Shown here: positions 1-14,792 of the stretch, piece after piece
Position numbering within the stretch: the stretch's first letter is position 1
Layout of the letters: each line of letters opens with the position of its first letter
Assembly: GCA_003665825.1 (NCBI GenBank)
Contig: QPFY01000013.1
Span: 682,001-746,000 of the forward strand
DNA from: Microbotryum silenes-acaulis
Taxonomy: Eukaryota > Basidiomycota > Microbotryomycetes > Microbotryales > Microbotryaceae
Length of the DNA stretch: 64,000 nt
Direction of reading: 5' to 3'
Position numbers and translations under genes: made by a program
The notes under the pieces: model-generated
What the model was told of the DNA's origin: nothing
What the model saw: only the letters and a program-made list of their open reading frames with translations
The model's database searches: none

Positions 1-773
1 CGGCTCCGATAAATCCCTCCTCGCTTTGCAGCGGCCCTTCTCGTCGCCTCAACTTCATGCAAATCCGCTAAGCGCTACAACATTTAACACCAGCTTTGGC
101 TAATTTAACAAACTGCTTGAGAGAACCGATGATGCTCAGAATAAAGTGTGAGGTGGCAGAGAAACGGGTGAGAAAATTGGAGCTCGGGAGCCATCGTCCC
201 AGGTGAATTTGCGAGATCGACGAAAATTCCTACGATCAAGTTCTCGCCATTCTTTCTCGGTGAATTCACCTTCATGGTATGTATGTGCCGAGAGTACCGG
301 CTTTTACAAGAGTGGATCAGCGCCATTAGGAGCTGACAGAACGGGCTCGCGCCCCGATGCTATACTACTGTGAAGCCGCCGCCTCGGCACGCCTCAAGGC
401 TTGCACAGCAGACAGCTTCTGTAACCCCACATCAACTGGTCCCGTAATAATGTCTTCTGTAATTCTGATCTTGAAGTGTATCCTGTAAGGACCCTTGACA
501 AAATCCGCCCGACTTTGCAAGCCCATGCTGTCGCGGAGCTCGAATGCGCAGCCAGTTCTCGCCGTTCGCCCCTTGCGTGGTGCTTTGGGGAAAAACCCGG
601 CGCTGCTAGAACTGGCACCTGAATTGCACTTTGGCAAGATGAAACCCAAAAAATCCTGCCGGCCGCCCCAATACGGCAGAACGAAGAAAATCCAAAACCA
701 AAACTAAACTTAAAAGTATGCTCTCTAATCTCTGACCCATGTAAAGGATCTCCAAATCGCTGCCAGGGTAGAA
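1..773. other. intergenic, 3' flank of cysteine-rich gene A
   Basis: This is the downstream flank of the minus-strand gene that ends at 774. The open frames here lack family signatures and plausible splice partners. I see no RNA gene or repeat. Confidence 0.5.
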
Positions 774-3700
774 TTAGTTGGCAGCGCACACGCCGAAGCG
801 AGGATCGGCGTGCGTCATCGCAGGGCACTTGTCCGCGGTGATGCAGAGGCCGTCCTGGAGGTACAAGGCGATCGCAGGGTTGTTGGGGTCCGCTCCACTG
901 TGTAATGATGTAATCAAGGGTGGGTAAGGGAACTGTCCGCGAGCAAAATTCGGGGCAAGGCCTTTGCAGGTAGCGCTCTTACCAGATGGTGGCATCCGTG
1001 GCGGAGTTGCACTGAAGGGCACCATAGGGGCATGCTGCGCAGGTGTTGCCCTGCTTGTCGACCCAAGTGTTGGACGGGCTGCAACGAACATCACGCGGAG
1101 ATTGTTCAGATCACAGGCCTGCAATTGAAAAGTCCAAGGACACTCGGACGCTGAACATACCAGGCATCTTCCGTCACGCAATCCTTGGAAGGGGCAAGGT
1201 ACAGTTGAACGCCCGAGATGGCATCTTTTCCGCATCGGGTCGCACCGCCGGCACCGTCGTGGTTGCAAGCGAGCTCACCGCTGTCGCATGACACACAAGC
1301 AGCCCGTTCTACCGCCAGGAGTCGTGTATAGAGTTGATCAGCGAACTGCAAGTGAGCGCTAGTGTAAACGTAGTCGAAAAAGTCGACTCACGATAGTCAG
1401 GGAAGTAAGGTCCGGCAGCGGCGCAACCCCAGTCGAGAACGCAGTCCTTCGACGGCGACAGGAAGGTTTGTTGGTTGTTCGAGTTGAGACCGCTAGGTTA
1501 TGGGATAAGCCGGCTTTCGTCAGAATGATGCTTTTTGCCGGGGATCGTCACAAAGGTCCAGCCTCCGAGCTCGACTCACCACTTCAACGCAGTACCTTCT
1601 CCGTTGGCGCTGCAGTTGTCATCGCCGTCGTCGCATTGCTCGCACGTCGAAGAGGCTGTACAAAACGCGTGGGCGATCAGCAAAGAGGCCGGCTGCCACG
1701 CCACTGGGGCCTGGGAACTTACTGGCTTGCGGGAAGAACTTGACGGGGCAGGTGGCGACACAAGTCTTGAGAGCCTTATCAAGGTACACGTCCACTTGGG
1801 CAGACGTCGTTCCACAGGAAAGCGCGTAGCCAGCACCATTGTTCGTGCAGGATGTGGTACCGTCATCACAGGGGTTGCACACGTACACCAGCGCATCGTC
1901 GTCGGACTTGGGCCACGTTCCCATGGGACATTGAGCGGCGAGCACGCATTGTTTCGAGGCCGTGAGGAACGTCTGCGCGCCGTTCGCATCGGGGTTGCAC
2001 GCGATTGCGCCCTTGGCGTTGCACGTCCTCGAGTTCGGCGCAACTGCGGAAGTGAAATGTCAGATTAGTGATCTCATCACTCAACATTCAAGATCTCTCT
2101 TGGTCTAGCCGACTCACGAGTGCTGCACCTTCGGCAGGTACGGCTAGCCGAGTCCGGGTAGGTCCCCGGAGGGCATTGATCGGCGGTCAAGCAGTGGGCG
2201 TTGGTCAAGTAGGTGTCCTTGTCGCAGGTGAGAGCGCGCGTTTCCGATACGCAGGTAAGCGCGTGGGTCTCGCAGTCGGTGCAGTGACTAGTCGTGCTCT
2301 TGGCAAAGGTCGTGACTGAGCAGTCGGTGCCGATAACGCAAGAGCGAGTGACTGCGAAAATGCAAGCGCGAGCAGATGCGTGGGATGGTCAGCCTCGTTA
2401 ATGGGCCATAGCACAATCGCTCATCGATGGCCCTTGCTATTTGCGGGAAGTGCAGGAGGTGAGAGACTCACTATCTTCCGAGAAGAGACCTGAAGGGCAG
2501 TTTGAGACGCAAGTACCAGCGTTGAGGTATGTGGGAGCGTTGCACGTCAAAGCGGCCGTGTTCGTGCACGAGAGAGCGTTGGAATCTTGGCAGTTGCGGC
2601 AAACGGCTTTGTCGTCGGCGTACTGCGAGACGGGGCATTTGTCGACACAAGCACCGAGAGAGAGCACACTTCCGGTGCAGGCCGTCGCTTCCGTCGCAGA
2701 ACACGTACTCGCACGCGGGTCCGAGCACCGCTTGCACGTGTGGGTGGTCGGGTCGGGGTAGTAGGACGTCGGGCAGACCGCCGCGCACGCACCAGCTGTG
2801 GTGAGGAAGTTGACGCCGCAAGAAGTGGCAGCCAAGCCCTGAGATACGATCGAGCACGTCTGGGCATCGGCGTCGCCGCATGGAAGGCATGCGCCGCTCG
2901 GGGAGTTGAAGAACTTGGCAGGGCAGGAGCTTACGCACTTGCCCTGGTATGCGAACGTGTTGCTTTTGCATGTGAAGGCTTGGGTCGAGTTGCATGTTGC
3001 GGCGTTCGCATCGACCGTGGCGCAATCTCGACAGTGCACGCCTGTGTGATGGGTGTTTTGAACGGAGTGGATGAGCTCTGAACACGCTTCGACGGAACGT
3101 GACGGTAGCTAAGACAGGATGTGGAGGCTTTCAAGACTCACCATCCTTGTCCAGGTAGTTCCAAGCTCGGCAGGATGACACGCAACCGTTGATGGTCGAA
3201 ATGAACTGTCCTGTGGGGCACGTCAAGGCCCCTGAAGCATCGCAGGTTGTGGCGTAGCGCAGGCAGCCGATGCAGGATCGGGTCGGTCGATCGGCGTAGT
3301 AACCCGTCGTGGGACACGAGGACACGCACGTGCCGGCGAAGAGCCACGTGTTCCGAGTGCAAGAGGTGGCAGCACCCTTGTCGTTACAGGTGCCGGCGTT
3401 TCTGTCCTTGCAGGCTGAGAGAAGAAGAGGAGAAGAGGGGGGGGGGGGACCAATCGCATCAGCCGCGGTTCCGACGCGGGCGGTGGCCTCCTCCTGGCCT
3501 CCTCCTGGCCTCCTCCGCTCGCCCCACGCCGCTGCGCTTGAGACGGTCTGCGGCAGGCGAGCACGCCTTCTCTAGGTACTTACCTTGGCAAGCTCTGGCA
3601 GTCGTATTTCCAAAGTAGGCTCCGGGGCAGGCGGTGACGCAGCTCGATGAGTACGCGAACTTTCCGACGGGACTGTGGACCCGTGCAATTGTCAGCTCAC

Positions 3701-4001
3701 GGCACCGAACACCGAACACACCCAATTCAAGCAAGGGAACTGACCATGCAAATGAGATCACGGCCGCAGTAGAGGTGGCGACTTTGGACGACGAAGTTGT
3801 CGTCTTCGAAGTCGTGGCCGCTGTTGTGGTGGTCTTTGATGTGGTCCTGCTGGCCGAAGTCGTGGTCTTTGCCGTGGAGGTTGCTCGTGCGAAAAGCTTG
3901 CGCCCCTGATCGACGTCTCGCGAGCCGCCGACGGGGACTACCGCAGCTTGCAGTAGCGTCGAAAAGGACGCAAGCGCAACGGTACACAAGAGCAGCTTCA
4001 T
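774..4001 (-). CDS. secreted cysteine-rich repeat protein (paralog A)
   Basis: Eleven exons: 4001-3745, 3672-3584, 3414-3142, 3041-2472, 2351-2118, 2043-1723, 1655-1580, 1492-1392, 1308-1161, 1078-983, 897-774. They sum to 2289 nt (762 aa). The protein starts with a signal peptide (MKLLLCTVALASFSTLLQAA), then a Ser/Thr-rich mucin-like stretch at about residues 40-80. The rest is tandem cysteine modules of the form C-x3-CP-x-x-F/Y-F ... C-x2-C, such as CVSSCPAKFF and CVDKCPVSQY. These recall growth-factor-receptor-type cysteine-rich domains. No catalytic motif or C-terminal membrane anchor is visible, so I infer a secreted or wall-associated disulfide-rich protein of unknown role. It is the divergent paralog of the gene at 5860-10224 and stops where that gene continues for a further third of its length. 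All ten introns are phase 1 or 2. Confidence 0.8.
3485..3516. repeat. 11-bp tandem repeat, about 3 copies, in an intron
   Basis: The unit ggcctcctcct occurs almost three times head to tail inside the second intron of cysteine-rich gene A. The same intron holds a ten-G run near 3431. On the coding strand it is purine-rich. No function is evident. Confidence 0.8.
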
Positions 4002-4884
4002 GGAGGGGATAAGGATGTGGGAGCAAGAAGGGTGAGGATGTGGAATTAAAGAGTGAGCTCCCCAGTGGTGGCAGAGGGGGACAGAATCCGGGAGCGGCGC
4101 GTCGAAGCCTCGGACCAGATTTTCCCGATTCTGATCCTCAGCTCAAGGGCGGGCCGAAATTCGGGGCTCGTGGTGCGTGCCTGCACCTGAATCTCAGTCA
4201 CACGTATCTACGCGGTACCTCAATACCATGGCAAGGCTCTCTCCCGAGTCTCCAGCATGGGCCCTTTTGGACTTACTTTGAGTTGTCGCTCAAAGCGAGA
4301 CTCGTCGGGTTTTCGGGGGCATGGTCGCGCCCGCGGCGTTAGCTCGGACCTGGGCTGGCCTCGGCGAGTTTGCTGGCGATCTAGGCATAGGTCTCGCACT
4401 CGGGGCTCGGCGCGCATTTCGCGCCGCGTCGGGGAACGGATTCGCACAGGGAACGATCTTATAAGTGAAAAGCTCCCAGTAGCAAATTTAAACACCCTTT
4501 AAATACCTACCTTGCTACTGAGGTGTAGACCGAAAAAGGGCAGATGAAAGCTTCTTTGGGACTGACGCTGGCGAGACGCAGAGTGATCGCCAGATTCGAC
4601 GCGTGGCAGATGAGACAAGATTTCCTGGAGCCGTGGAGCGTGGGCGTCAATTGAGGTTGTGTTTCATGCGCGAGGCCTGGACAGTGGACGGTGTGAGGAT
4701 CTATTATAGAACCTTTCTTGTAAATCTTTCCAATGAGGCCGCACATAGCTGCCGGAGCTGCCGCAGAAGCTTGACACAGAGTCCAATTGGGACTTAGAGT
4801 CGACGCATTGCAATAGCCTGGCAGCAGTGTAAAGGTCTAAGGGGAAGTGTTGAAGGTGTTAGTAGACCTTGCACTGATATCAGG
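4002..4884. other. intergenic, upstream of cysteine-rich gene A
   Basis: This is the promoter side of gene A (minus strand), shared with the tRNA-like element that follows. Open frames on both strands look like chance. I cannot single out a defined promoter element. Confidence 0.4.
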
Positions 4885-4956
4885 GGCCGGATAGCTTAGT
4901 TGGTCAAAGCTTTTCCAATGAATGGAAGCGACCCAGGTTCGACTCCTGGTCCAGCC
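4885..4956 (+). tRNA. tRNA-like element, possibly a pseudogene; anticodon uncertain
   Basis: The 72 nt fold as a cloverleaf. The acceptor stem has 6 of 7 pairs (one C:A mismatch). The D stem is GCTT/AAGC, and the T arm is ccagg-TTCGACT-cctgg. Box A (TAGCTTAGTTGG) and box B (GGTTCGACTCC) match Pol III consensus perfectly, and a T-rich run follows at 4960-4970. The anticodon stem tttcc/ggaag closes a seven-base loop aatgaat, which lacks the near-universal U33. Read literally the anticodon is TGA (Ser), but there is no long variable arm as serine tRNAs require. It may be a decayed tRNA or a tRNA-derived Pol III unit. Confidence 0.6.
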
Positions 4957-5859
4957 GTTCTTCTTCTTTTGTTGATCATTTCGGGATCATCGTTGATTCC
5001 AACAGACGGGGCGTCGCGGTCGCCTCCAAATGCCAGGTGCCGAGGAGGGTGCCGATCACGGCCCGCCCGGCGTCCGTCTCGTACCGGTAGGACCGTTACC
5101 TATAGCGCGGCGTCGGGCGATTTTCATGTCTCGCGCGCTTTCACGCCGAACGGTTGCACGACTCTCGGTTTCGGCTTGGCATCGCTTCCTCGGCGCCATC
5201 AGCTCGACGCAGATCGGCGACGAGACGCGGCGACAGGCAAGCGGTCGTGCGATTGACGTTGGCTCAAGATTTGATCCGCAGCCGAGGCTTCCGTCGCTAG
5301 GTGCCTGGGAAGGGGTCCAGGCACCTTTCGTGCCTAGCGAGATGGCCTCTCGTGCCCAGGTGCCTCCCGACTCACGAGTCACATTGCTTCGGTTTCTGCA
5401 GGCTCCATGAGATTGGAACTGGCGCGCCATAATTTGACGTCGGCACACCGCGGTCGCTTCCGGGCGCCGATCTGTTCAGGAACGGGCTCTACAACTTTCA
5501 GACTCGGTTGAGGTTTCCGGCGAGACACGTCCGGAGTCTCTGCACGCTCGGCCCACATTTTTCGGGCCAACGAGACCTATGGGAGGCAGCAAACGCTGCA
5601 TCCCGGTTCCTAGCGCCTATCTAGCTCTACGGTAGGTACCTTGAGGTGCAACGCGCTCTGGCCAACGAAGCGCGCCCTTCCGCTAGGAGTAGTCGCGGAC
5701 TTACGCGGCTGTGTCCCCGGCATCATGTGCACTTTTTTCGGGTGAGCCTCCATAGTTGCTCTTCTCCCTTCGCTCCGTTCATCGCCCTCCCTCTCCCGAA
5801 GCTCTCCCCCACTTCAGAGGTTTTCCTCCCGCCACCCTCTACACTTGCCCTCGCCTGCC
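4957..5859. other. intergenic, upstream of cysteine-rich gene B
   Basis: This is the promoter and 5' leader region of gene B. It contains a strong inverted repeat at 5294-5340, listed separately. The stretch just before the ATG is pyrimidine-rich, as is common in fungal leaders. No gene is seen. Confidence 0.45.
5294..5340. repeat. nested inverted repeat (potential hairpin)
   Basis: A perfect 10-bp inverted repeat (aggtgcctgg / ccaggcacct, 5299-5308 and 5317-5326) has an 8-nt loop. An outer pair, tcgctagg (5294-5301) and cctagcga (5333-5340), could form instead. It lies about 520 bp upstream of gene B. Its role is unknown. Confidence 0.75.
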
Positions 5860-8800
5860 ATGCATCTCAATTGGTGCCTAGCCTTCGCATCAGTCCTTGC
5901 TGGGGTTGCCGATGCCTCCTACAATGGTCGCCCCTTCGTGATGCCAAGGGCAGTCACGACGACCACCTCGTCTTTTTCCGTCAAGACCAGCTCGAAAACT
6001 ACCAGTTCTAGCAATACTGGCAGCTCCAGTGCTGCCGTAACCTCTTCGTCCTCGCAATCGAAGAGCTCGACAACATCGACGGACAACGCCGCTGCTCGAG
6101 TAACCACGTCATCGACGACGACTTCCTCATCGGTCACGAAGACGACAACCACGGCGGCTATTGTGGCGGTCGCGGCGGTCGCGGCGGCGCCTACGGCTAC
6201 GCCAGTCTGGTAAGTCGGTTATCATATTCCGGGGCTCATCACTGTGCCATTGTCTGACAGCGGACGGAGTTCATCGTGCAGCGCCCAGAGCAAATTCTAC
6301 AACGTCGCTCTCAAGCAATGCGCCAACTGCCAGACTGGTGCAAAATCGTGCTCAAACGCGACCACCGCCACTGCTTGTCTCAGGAACTACTATCTTTCTG
6401 GCAGCAGCTGTGTTGTGACATGCCCGGATGGAAGTTGGGGCGATGCTTCGAGTGCGTCTCATTGGCCCTGTGCGTTTCTGGATGAGTGCTTGCTCAAACT
6501 GACCCCCTGCTTCGTCTTCCCACGGACACGTACGGTCGCTGCCCACCCCCTGTTCTACCTTCTCAGGCTTCAAGTGTATTGCTTGCACCGATACCGACGC
6601 CACTACATGCAGCAAAGCAGTTCCCGGGGCAATCACATGCAAAACCAAGTACGCTTACAAAGGTACCTGCGTCGCGCCATGTCCCGACCACTTTAGGATG
6701 GAGCCTTCAAGTGAGTTGCCGACATGTTCCCACCGCATTGAGATACCGTTGTTGCGCTCGGGCTGACAGCCATTACTTCTTTGAATCAGACCGCACGTGC
6801 ATGGCGTGCTCGGATCCAGATGCTGGCGACTGTACACCGCTCGCGGCGGTCAGATGGTGCGTTGGCGGGGATTGTGCGAGAAGGCTCACCCTGCCTCGAG
6901 CACAAATGCTGACCATACTGTGTGCACCTCCTAGTCTCACCAAGTTCCTGTCAAATGGTAAATGTGTCGACACATGTCCCGATGCCAAGACGTTTGCAGA
7001 TGCAAAGTGGCACAGTTGCACGCCCTGCCCGGCCGATTCCACGAGCTGCGACGCGAAGGGCCTCGCCCTCGGGTGCGCTACCAAATTCCTGTCTCTTGGC
7101 GCGTGTGTCGACTCCTGCCCACCAAACTCGTACATCAACCTCGCGACGAAGACGTGCAATGCTTGCGCAGATGGCGTCCTTGGCTGCTCGGCCACGGGTG
7201 ATACCTTCTGGTTAGTGACTCGAGTCTGGCATATGCGAGCCTCACGGTTCCGCTGATGACCTGCTGACGATCTGCATGACATTCCACAGCGGAACCACTG
7301 TGGCTGGAGTGAAATTATTCCTCGATTCGCTCAAGTCGAAATGTGTCCCTAGTACGTCCTGCTCGACAAGATTCTTTGGCAACTCCGCGACCGGTAAATG
7401 CGAAAAGTGCGCAGTCGATGGCGCGCTCACCTGTATGCCTGCAACCGTTGCTTTGACATGGTGAGTTGTGCTGTGTTCAATATCTTTCCGACCCCAAGTA
7501 ACAGAACCCAGCTGACCCGCAATTGTTTTGCTCGGTCGCAGCGGCACCAATTCGGCCAGCGTGCCGACTTTCCTCTCTTCTGGCTCATGCGTTGCATCGT
7601 GCCCTGCAGGGTTTTACGGCCGTGAGTCTGACCCATCACCTTCCCTCCGCACGAGACGCGAAGTCTGAAACAGCCGATTCGTATTCATGTTTTCGACTCT
7701 CACAGAATCCGGCAAATGCCTCGCTTGTGGAGCAAACGCCCTCACCTGCGATGCCACAGGAGCTGCTCGAACCTGTGCTACAAACGCCTACCTTTCAGCG
7801 GGAGCGTGCGTCACGGTCTGCCCTACAAGCACTTTCGCAGACAAAAGTCAGTCGCCTTTCAGCTTGTGCTTTGTAATCGTCACGAGTAAGCAGCTGATTC
7901 GTCTCTTCTTCGTCCGCATCTGTAGCGTCGGGCACCTGCATCGCCTGCGGGACTGGGGCTCTGACTTGCACCTCCGCCGCGATCGCCAAGACGTGCGGAT
8001 TAGACCAATACAACAACCAACTCTACCTCCTCAACGGTCGATGTGCTCCTGCCTCTGCTTGCCCCACGTGGTCCTTCCCCGACCCGTCCTCGCAAAAGTG
8101 CATCCAGTGCACTTCGCTCTTCCCTGGTTCCCTGACTTGCAACGCTAAGGGTGCACTCTCGTGCGGTCAAAACAGTGTCGGCAAGCAGCTCTTCCTGACG
8201 TCGACCCAAAACTGCGTCGAAGCGGCTCAGTGCGTCGTTGGAACGTACGCCGACACTTCGAAGGGCCAATGCGTGACTTGCAACGACGGTGTAACGGCGT
8301 GCACCGGTTTGGGCGCCTTTCAGGCACTGACGTGGTACGTTATCAGGCCTCACGTGGTTTCCTCGGTTCCCCTCGTATGGCAATTATGTACTGAAGCCGC
8401 CCCGCCGTCGTTCTATGCAGTGGCACGACATCACGAAGCGTACCTCTCTTCTTGGATCCTACCACCACCTCCTGCGTGGCGCAGTGCCCCACGAAGTACT
8501 ACCCGGTTCCGGGCTCGTCGAGTTGTGTCAAGTGCGACGACGGTGATGATGCCTGCACCGGTAATGGAGACGGCACCGCCCTCGTCTGCGGTGTCAACTC
8601 CCTCGGACAAAAGACTTACATGAGTCCGACGAATGATTGCGTCGAAGGTCCCAAGTGCGGACAGATCGGCGCCTACTACCCCGACGACTACCTCAAGGCC
8701 TGCGTGAGCTGCGACGAGGGAGAGCTCGCTTGCACCGCCGATGGATTCGGGGCTGCTACGAAGTGGTGAGTTGTGCTAAGGATCCTTTCTCGAGCGAGAC

Positions 8801-10224
8801 CGGTCGTTGACTAGCTGGCGTGCCGATCCTTCTACAGCGGTAAGCTTCCCGCTACCGGCGAGCAACTCTATCTGTTCCAAGGCGATTGCTACACCGGACC
8901 CAACTGCCCTCAAGGCACGTTCGTCAACGACGGCGACAACACATGCACGTCTTGCCCCGCCGGAGTTCTGCTTTGCGATGCCATCGACAACGCGAACCTC
9001 TGCGCACCTTCACTTAACGGACAAGCCTTGTTCATGAACGCCGGCAAGTGCGTGACCACCGACAAGTGCCCCCTCGGTACCTACGGCAAGCCGGGACCTT
9101 TCGTGTGCGCCTCTTGCCTCGAACTCGACTCGCAAGCCAAGCAGTGCGACATCAACAATCGTGCCACTCTTTGCTTCCCCGGCTGGTGGGCGCGACTCTC
9201 CGACGGCGTGTGCGTTCCCAGGAGTAATTGCGACAGTTCCTACTACATCAATGACGGCCCGAGAACTTGCACTCCGTGCGAACGCATCCAGCACAACTCT
9301 GCGACCTGCATTGCCACCCTGGCAAAGTCGTGCAAGCCCGGCTCGTACCTCCTCAACGGCGTGTGTCTCGCCAGTTGTCCCATTCCCGGCTACTTCCAGG
9401 AAGACGCAAGTGAGTACCAAGCTTTCCGACTGGGTGGACGCAGCCGAGGAATCGTGTGACTGACGCCACCGAACGCCTGATTTGCGACCCTCGTTAGCCT
9501 GGTCCTGTATCCCCTGCGGCTCGCTCTTTGCGCACGCCACGATGTGCGACCGCTCCTCTCTCTACGCCTGCGAAGGTGGTTGGGCCGTCATGAAAGATTC
9601 CAACGACAAGCGGGTTTGCACCTCGAACTGCGACCCAGGTTTGAGCTACGTCATTAGCGGAGGCTTTGTGACGCAAGACGCCGGCAAATACGATCCCGTC
9701 ATCGCCCAAAAGGTCCCCTTCAAGGTCCAAGGCTGCTACCCCTGCACTTCCAAGTTTGGAGAGTTTGCTTTCACTTGCAGCGAAAACGATCTGGGTAGCT
9801 GGTAAGTTACTTTGCTCTCCTTGCTCTCCTACTCCTGTTGACGGCCGACGCCAGAGCGGTGAAAGCCTCATCCTTCCCCGCCTTCCATGCGCACATCGAC
9901 AAAGCCATTCAACGAAACATGAGCTGACCTCTTCTTCTGTTTCATCACGTTCTCAGCAATCCCCAACAAGCCTTTATCATAGACAATGCATGCTTTGAGT
10001 ACAACTACTGCGGTGCGTTGCTCGAGTCTAACACGGGGCACTGCGCAATTTGCATTCGAGTGCGTGAACTGACGAGTTTCCGAAACACAATCCGTTTAAC
10101 AGACAACAACTACGCCTATTGCGTGGCGTGCGAAGCCGCTAAAGGCGCAATAGAAGATGGGGCAGCAGGATTCGCAGAAGGACTGATCACAGGAGCCATC
10201 TGCTGCGCGTTCGATAGTTGCTAG
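5860..10224 (+). CDS. secreted cysteine-rich repeat protein (paralog B)
   Basis: Fourteen exons: 5860-6209, 6282-6451, 6567-6710, 6790-6856, 6935-7210, 7290-7460, 7542-7621, 7706-7846, 7926-8334, 8421-8765, 8838-9409, 9498-9801, 9957-10012, 10103-10224. They sum to 3207 nt (1068 aa). A signal peptide (MHLNWCLAFASVLAGVADA) is followed by a long Ser/Thr-rich linker, residues about 35-110, a likely O-glycosylated stalk. Many cysteine modules follow, such as CVVTCPDGSW, CVDSCPPNSY and CVAQCPTKYY, often with CxxC pairs. The C-terminus is Gly/Ala-rich and ends in CCAFDSC. The start is the ATG at 5860; the same frame is open upstream but without an ATG. No enzyme motif is visible. The function is unknown; a cell-surface or secreted disulfide-rich protein is the inference. 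It shares module order with paralog A. Confidence 0.82.
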
Positions 10225-11044
10225 TTGTGAGGGGGGTGGAGTCCGCCGCGAGAGGACGACGCCGGCGCCCGGGGCGGCGGGCCCGCCGGTGCGTCCTCTG
10301 GATCATTCTTCGTTTTTTTAATTTCCTTCTTATCACGTAGTCCTACTTATAATGGTGAATTTAGATGTCCCTCACCTTGCTCCCAAACAACGTCTTGCAT
10401 TCGCAACCTGTGTCGTCTTCTCTCGTTGGCCTCGGGACACTGGATTGGGGGGAGAAATTCCGAAGTTGGGCTCCCGTACGGGATACGCAGCCATTGTAGG
10501 GGACGAATGAGAGCAGCTTATTTGGATGAATAAAGTTCTCTACTCAAGTGGAACACTCGACCTCGATATAGCTGTGGTTGTCCACTGTCGGGTCGTCTCC
10601 ATTCCTAGCTAGTCCTACTAGGGCCGGCCGGCGAGTGACGAGAAGCCTTTGCAAGAGTGAGCCACGTCTCGGAAAGTGCTAAAAGCGGAGGTGTTCCAGA
10701 ATGATACTCTGAAAAGTTCTTCTTCATTGACCCCTAAGGCATCAAGGTTGGTACTTCTGGCTCCAAAACCGTGACCCACAGCAAAGCACCGGGTTACCAC
10801 TGGGAACGGCCGCGGCCGGCGCGCCCCGGCGTCCAGCGAGTGCCGATGGGGAGGGTCCGTGCGCGTCATGTCACCGGTCTTCGCAGAATTTGGGCGGCAT
10901 GCGCGACCCGAGCCGCCAACCGCGGTTGACTTCTCTCCCCTCACATCCTCCCGCGGTGATCTCTTCGTAGTTCTCGCATCCCTTCAACTAGTCTCTTTTC
11001 AGACGAACATTTCACTTCGAATCAACTCGTTCATCCAAAGCAAC
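10225..11044. other. intergenic between cysteine-rich gene B and DBP2
   Basis: This stretch holds the 3' flank of gene B, including a GC-rich hairpin at 10251-10299, and the promoter and leader of DBP2. No further gene is supported. Confidence 0.45.
10251..10299 (+). repeat. GC-rich hairpin downstream of gene B
   Basis: The outer arms agaggac and gtcctct pair over 7 bp. After a small asymmetric internal loop, inner arms ccggcg and cgccgg pair over 6 bp. The element starts 27 nt after the stop codon, so it lies in the predicted 3' UTR. Confidence 0.6.
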
Positions 11045-14594
<3,550 letters not shown>

Positions 14595-14792
14595 TCGATG
14601 AAGCGGTGCTTCCTTTTTTGGTTCGCTTCTGTTCTTTCATCCGTTGTTTTCTTTCCTCTTTCTCTCCCTCTCAGTTCTTTGTCCTTTGCAGTCACATCCA
14701 CTATAGAGCGCACTTGATTCTTTCCGTCTTTCTCGAGTTCCCTGTAATTTACATTGAAACCCATCATGCTTCATTGCAAAGAGAAAGCGCGG

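Noticed and set aside
4885..4956. Firm call as tRNA-Ser(TGA)
   Set aside because: There is no long variable arm and no U33; identity is left open.
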